A stretch of 10,696 bases of DNA, taken from assembly GCA_015487255.1 (NCBI GenBank), contig WFQA01000153.1, positions 1 to 10,696 of the forward strand. The letters run 5' to 3'. The DNA is from Paracoccaceae bacterium. GTDB lineage: Bacteria > Pseudomonadota > Alphaproteobacteria > Rhodobacterales > Rhodobacteraceae. Both the position numbers and the translations under genes were made by a program. This document shows, in pieces, positions 7,955 to 10,696 of the stretch; positions within the stretch are counted from its first letter, which is position 1; every line of letters begins with the position of its first letter. The notes below the pieces were generated by a model. That model did not search any database, was not told the origin of the DNA, and saw nothing but the letters and a program-made list of their open reading frames with translations.

Positions 7955-8048
7955 GGGGTGGCTAAACCGCTACCGGAAAACCGGAGCATTCAACCCCTGC
8001 CGGGAAACCGGTGGATCAAACAATGTCAAACCTAAAGGGAGGAACGAC
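7955..8048 (+). promoter_or_regulatory. Intercistronic leader with a paired CCGG structure before the binding-protein gene
   Basis: Two near-identical 12-mers, CCGGAAAACCGG (7973-7984) and CCGGGAAACCGG (8000-8011), start 27 bases apart. Read as RNA, 7970-7976 can pair with 8008-8014 (7 pairs, one G-U) and 7981-7984 with 8000-8003, leaving a symmetric AAAA/GAAA internal loop and a 15-base apical loop. The structure sits between livM and a highly expressed type of gene, where it could block 3' decay or mark an RNA processing site. No T-run follows, so it is not a classical terminator. The role is inferred. Confidence 0.4.
8034..8043 (+). promoter_or_regulatory. Very strong ribosome binding site of the binding-protein gene
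   Basis: AAAGGGAGGA lies 5 bases before the ATG at 8049. It is stronger than the sites of the neighbouring transporter genes, as expected for a periplasmic binding protein made in excess over its membrane complex. Confidence 0.7.
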
Positions 8049-9335
8049 ATGAAACTGAAGAAAATAGCAGCTTATGCTGTCGCGGCCACAATGGCTGCAA
8101 GCCCGGTAATGGCGCAGCTGGTATTCCCCAGCCTGAGCTATCGCACCGGCCCGTTTGGTGCCAATGGCGCTGAAGTGGCGGATGGTTTTGCCGATTATAT
8201 GACCCTGCTCAATGAGCGCGATGGCGGCATTGGCGGGGTGATGACCGAGGTGATCGAATGCGAGACCGGCTATTCAACCGAAAAAGGGGTTGAGTGCTAT
8301 GAGGCCACCAAGGGCGAAGGCGCGCTGATCTATCAACCGCTCTCCACCGGCATGACCTATCAGCTCATCCCCAAAACCGCAGCGGATGGCATTCCGATGC
8401 TGACCACAGGTTATGGCCGCACCTCGGTTGCCAATGGCGCGGTTTTCCCGTGGGTGTTCAACTTCCCCGCCAATTACTGGAACGGCGCTTCGGCGGCGGT
8501 CAACTATATGCTGGCCGAAAATGATGGCAGTCTGGAAGGCAAAACCGTTGCCCTGCTTTACCACAACTCCGCCTATGGCAAGGAGCCGATCCCCACACTG
8601 GAAGCTCTGGCCGAGATATATGATTTCAACCTGACCCTGCTGCCGATTGACAGCCCCGGTCAGGAGCAGAAATCGCAATGGCTGCAGGTTCGCCGTGAAA
8701 AGCCCGATTATGCCCTGCTCTGGGGCTGGGGTGTGATGAATCAGGTCGCCATTCAGGAAGCCGCGAATATCCGCTTCCCGATGGAGAATTTCATCGGCGT
8801 CTGGTGGTCCGGCTCTGAAAATGACGTGATCCCGGCAGGCATGGCGGCGGATGGCTATAAAGCCCTGACCTTCCACGCGGTTGGCACCGATTTCCCGATG
8901 TTTGACGACTTGCAGAAATATGTGGTTGATGCAGGCCTGGCAGCGGGCACCGGTGAAAACGTGGGCACCGTGCTTTATAACCGTGGCATGTATGGCGCGA
9001 TGCTCGCCGCCGAAGCGGTGAAAGTGGCGCAGGAGATGAACGGCGTGGCGCAGATCGATGCCGCCATGATGCGCGACGGGTTGGAAAACCTGGTGATCTC
9101 GGACGAGACCATGGCCGCCATTGGCCTGCAGGGCTTTGGCCCGAATTTCGAGGTGAGCTGTGAAAACCACGGCGGCCCCGGCCTTGTGGCGGTGCAGCAA
9201 TGGGATGCGACGGCGCAGGAATGGACGATCATCACTGATTTCGAGCCATCCGACATGTCGGTGATCCAGCCGCTGATCGATGCGGATTCTGCTGCTTATG
9301 CCGCAGAAAACGGCATTGTTCCCAACTGTGGCTAA
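8049..9335 (+). CDS. Periplasmic substrate-binding protein of the Liv-type ABC transporter
   Basis: A 428-residue protein of the Peripla_BP_6 (LivJ/LivK-like) family. It begins with a Sec signal peptide: a basic MKLKK, a hydrophobic core and a probable cut after Ala22 (SPVMA-Q). The mature protein would be about 406 residues, somewhat longer than the E. coli leucine-binding protein. C71 and C83 match the position of the early disulfide in that family. C371 and C427 could form a second one, tying the C-terminus. The middle part (about 165-255) reads as the Rossmann-like second lobe (GKTVALLYHNSAYGKEPI). It captures the ligand in the periplasm and delivers it to LivH/LivM. The flanking ligase genes suggest a carboxylic acid ligand. 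I see no residue pattern that settles it. Confidence 0.93.
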   Translation: MKLKKIAAYAVAATMAASPVMAQLVFPSLSYRTGPFGANGAEVADGFADYMTLLNERDGGIGGVMTEVIECETGYSTEKGVECYEATKGEGALIYQPLSTGMTYQLIPKTAADGIPMLTTGYGRTSVANGAVFPWVFNFPANYWNGASAAVNYMLAENDGSLEGKTVALLYHNSAYGKEPIPTLEALAEIYDFNLTLLPIDSPGQEQKSQWLQVRREKPDYALLWGWGVMNQVAIQEAANIRFPMENFIGVWWSGSENDVIPAGMAADGYKALTFHAVGTDFPMFDDLQKYVVDAGLAAGTGENVGTVLYNRGMYGAMLAAEAVKVAQEMNGVAQIDAAMMRDGLENLVISDETMAAIGLQGFGPNFEVSCENHGGPGLVAVQQWDATAQEWTIITDFEPSDMSVIQPLIDADSAAYAAENGIVPNCG

Positions 9336-9343
9336 AGCCAATC

Positions 9344-9370
9344 CCCTCTCCGGCGACATGCCGGGGAGGG
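9344..9370 (+). terminator. Hairpin after the binding-protein gene, probable attenuator
   Basis: CCCTCTCCGGC (9344-9354) pairs with GCCGGGGAGGG (9360-9370): 11 pairs with one G-U, closed by a GACAT loop. It begins 8 bases after the stop codon. The sequence after it (CCTTATTTAT) is only moderately T-rich. Because livF follows 25 bases later in the same direction, it is more likely a partial terminator or mRNA-stabilising hairpin that sets binding-protein mRNA above downstream genes. Confidence 0.6.
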
Positions 9371-9395
9371 CCTTATTTATATCAAGGAACCCCCG

Positions 9396-10220
9396 ATGCT
9401 GGATGATGTGAAAGCCCAAGAGACCCTGTTGGAGGTCAATAATATCGAGGTGATTTACAACCACGTTATTTTGGTGCTGAAAGGCGTGAGCCTCAGCGTG
9501 CCCAAAGGCGGGATCACCGCTTTGCTTGGCGGTAATGGCGCGGGCAAGACCACCACCCTGAAGGCAATTTCCAACCTGCTGCGCGCCGAGCGCGGCGAGG
9601 TCACCAAAGGATCGATCCTGTATCGCGGCCAGCCGATTGATGACCTCAACCCGGCCACATTGGTCAAGCAGGGGGTGATTCAGGTGATGGAGGGGCGGCA
9701 CTGTTTTGAGCACCTCACCGTGGAGGAAAACCTGCTCACCGGCGCCTATACGCGCAAAGACGGCAAGGCGGGCATCAAAAAAAGCCTTGAACTGGTTTAT
9801 GAATACTTTCCGCGCCTGAAAGAACGGCGCAAAAGCCTTGCGGGCTATACCTCGGGCGGCGAGCAGCAGATGACAGCGATTGGCCGCGCGCTGATGAGCA
9901 ACCCCGAAACCGTGCTGCTCGATGAGCCAAGCATGGGGCTGGCGCCGCAACTGGTGGAAGAGATTTTTGGCATTGTGCGGGATTTGAACCAGAAAGAAGG
10001 GGTTTCGTTTTTGCTGGCCGAGCAAAACACCAATGTGGCGCTGCGCTATTCGGATTATGGCTATATTCTGGAATCGGGGCGGGTGGTGATGGACGGGGTA
10101 TCGACCGAGCTGCGCGAAAACCCGGATGTGAAGGAATTTTATCTCGGCATGTCCGACGAGGGCCGCAAATCCTTCCGCGATGTGCGCACGTATCGCCGCC
10201 GCAAGCGCTGGCTGAACTGA
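9396..10220 (+). CDS. livF: Liv-type ABC transporter ATP-binding protein (LivF family)
   Basis: A 274-residue nucleotide-binding subunit. Walker A is GGNGAGKTT (45-53), the signature is SGGEQQ (153-158) and Walker B is VLLDEP with D176 and E177. The switch position is Gln in LAEQN, which is normal for LivF. The last 30 or so residues (ending RTYRRRKRWLN) form a basic tail longer than that of E. coli LivF (about 237 residues). I associate this tail with transporters next to PaaK-like genes. AAGGA (9384-9388) lies 7 bases before the ATG. The stop overlaps the next start as TGATG, so the downstream ligase is probably translated by re-initiation. Confidence 0.93.
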   Translation: MLDDVKAQETLLEVNNIEVIYNHVILVLKGVSLSVPKGGITALLGGNGAGKTTTLKAISNLLRAERGEVTKGSILYRGQPIDDLNPATLVKQGVIQVMEGRHCFEHLTVEENLLTGAYTRKDGKAGIKKSLELVYEYFPRLKERRKSLAGYTSGGEQQMTAIGRALMSNPETVLLDEPSMGLAPQLVEEIFGIVRDLNQKEGVSFLLAEQNTNVALRYSDYGYILESGRVVMDGVSTELRENPDVKEFYLGMSDEGRKSFRDVRTYRRRKRWLN

Positions 10221-10696
10221 TGGCTGGTTATTACGATACGCTGGAAACCCGCTCGGAGGATGAGCGCGAAATGGCGCTGGCGCGGGAGCTTCCGGCCCAG
10301 ATAGCCAATGCCAAGGATAATGCGCCAGCGATGGCGGCGCGTCTGATGGAGGTTTGCGCCGCTGATATCAGCTCGCGCGCCGCGCTGACAGCCCTGCCCG
10401 TGCTGCGAAAATCGGAATTGGGAGCGGCGCAAAAGGCCAACCCGCCTTTTGGTGGTTTTGCCACCGGGCGGGGGATCAGCCATGTGTTTCAAAGCCCCGG
10501 GCCGATTTATGAGCCGGGGGGCAGCGCGCCGGACTGGTTTCGCCTTGGGCGGTTTTTGCATGCGGCGGGAGTTGGCGCGGGCGATGTGGTGCAGAATTGC
10601 TTTTCTTATCACCTGACCCCGGCGGGCATGATGTTTGAAAGCGGCGCCAGAGCGGTGGGGGCGGTGAGCTTTCCGGCGGGCACCGGGCAGAGCGAG
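10220..10696 (+). CDS. PaaK-like AMP-binding protein (phenylacetate-CoA ligase family), 3' end cut by window
   Basis: The first 159 codons of a frame still open at the window edge. The start shares one base with the livF stop (TGATG), and no clear ribosome binding site is present, so translation likely depends on livF. The N-terminus (YYDTLETRSEDERE, 4-17) and the block from 118 to 159 (GAGDVVQ, then FPAGTGQSE) follow the layout of PaaK-type ligases, which turn aryl or other carboxylates into CoA thioesters. Where those enzymes carry the SSGTTGKPT phosphate loop, this protein has FQSPGPIYEPGG (90-101), with neither the Thr/Gly run nor the lysine. Family membership is fairly sure; activity is uncertain without the C-terminal two thirds. 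Confidence 0.8.
   Translation, partial: MAGYYDTLETRSEDEREMALARELPAQIANAKDNAPAMAARLMEVCAADISSRAALTALPVLRKSELGAAQKANPPFGGFATGRGISHVFQSPGPIYEPGGSAPDWFRLGRFLHAAGVGAGDVVQNCFSYHLTPAGMMFESGARAVGAVSFPAGTGQSE

Noticed and set aside
8274..10025. A 583-codon open frame on the minus strand across the binding-protein and livF genes
   Set aside because: It lies antisense to two unmistakable genes. Its translation is rich in His, Arg and Gln with no recognisable domain, as expected for a shadow frame in GC-rich DNA.
5032..10220. Calling the transporter a proven branched-chain amino acid importer
   Set aside because: Family membership does not fix the substrate, and the CoA-ligase neighbours argue for a carboxylic acid. 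The liv symbols are used for family only.

Overview
The window looks like chromosomal DNA of an alphaproteobacterium, most likely of the Rhodobacteraceae/roseobacter type. I infer this from the GC-rich third codon positions and from the gene set: a FAA1-like acyl-CoA synthetase, a Liv-type ABC transporter and a PaaK-like ligase in one run, an arrangement I associate with that group. I could not run a search, so the taxonomy is a judgement. I see no tRNA, rRNA, CRISPR array, insertion sequence or other mobile element.

Left part (minus strand, 8-2529): a two-gene operon. It encodes a small ECF-type RNA polymerase sigma factor and, overlapping it by 4 bases (ATGA), a 660-residue membrane-anchored protein with a von Willebrand factor A (vWA) domain of the YfbK type. 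The vWA protein has a short charged N-terminal region, one membrane helix, an Ala/Pro-rich linker and then the MIDAS-bearing vWA domain. This layout would suit a membrane sensor or anti-sigma partner of the sigma factor, but that role is inferred.

Middle (2530-2756): a 227-base divergent intergenic region. It holds a perfect 5-4-5 inverted repeat, a weak rightward promoter candidate, a weaker leftward one, and a strong ribosome binding site for the first rightward gene.

Right part (plus strand, 2757 to the window edge): a tightly packed operon. Its order is AMP-forming long-chain acyl-CoA synthetase, a small unknown membrane protein, LivG-type ATPase, LivH-type permease, LivM-type permease, a secreted periplasmic binding protein, LivF-type ATPase, and a PaaK-like AMP-binding protein cut by the window edge. 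Most junctions overlap or are a few bases long. The two longer gaps flank the binding-protein gene and each holds a potential RNA hairpin, suggesting separate tuning of that gene's expression. Together the genes describe a complete high-affinity ABC importer, with carboxylate:CoA ligase-type enzymes at both ends. The likely substrate is therefore a carboxylic acid (fatty, aromatic or similar) that is imported and converted to its CoA thioester, rather than a branched-chain amino acid. The substrate cannot be read from the sequence. The most unusual points are the PaaK-like protein lacking the usual Ser/Thr/Gly-rich AMP-binding loop, the small membrane protein built into the operon, and the sigma factor/vWA pair.
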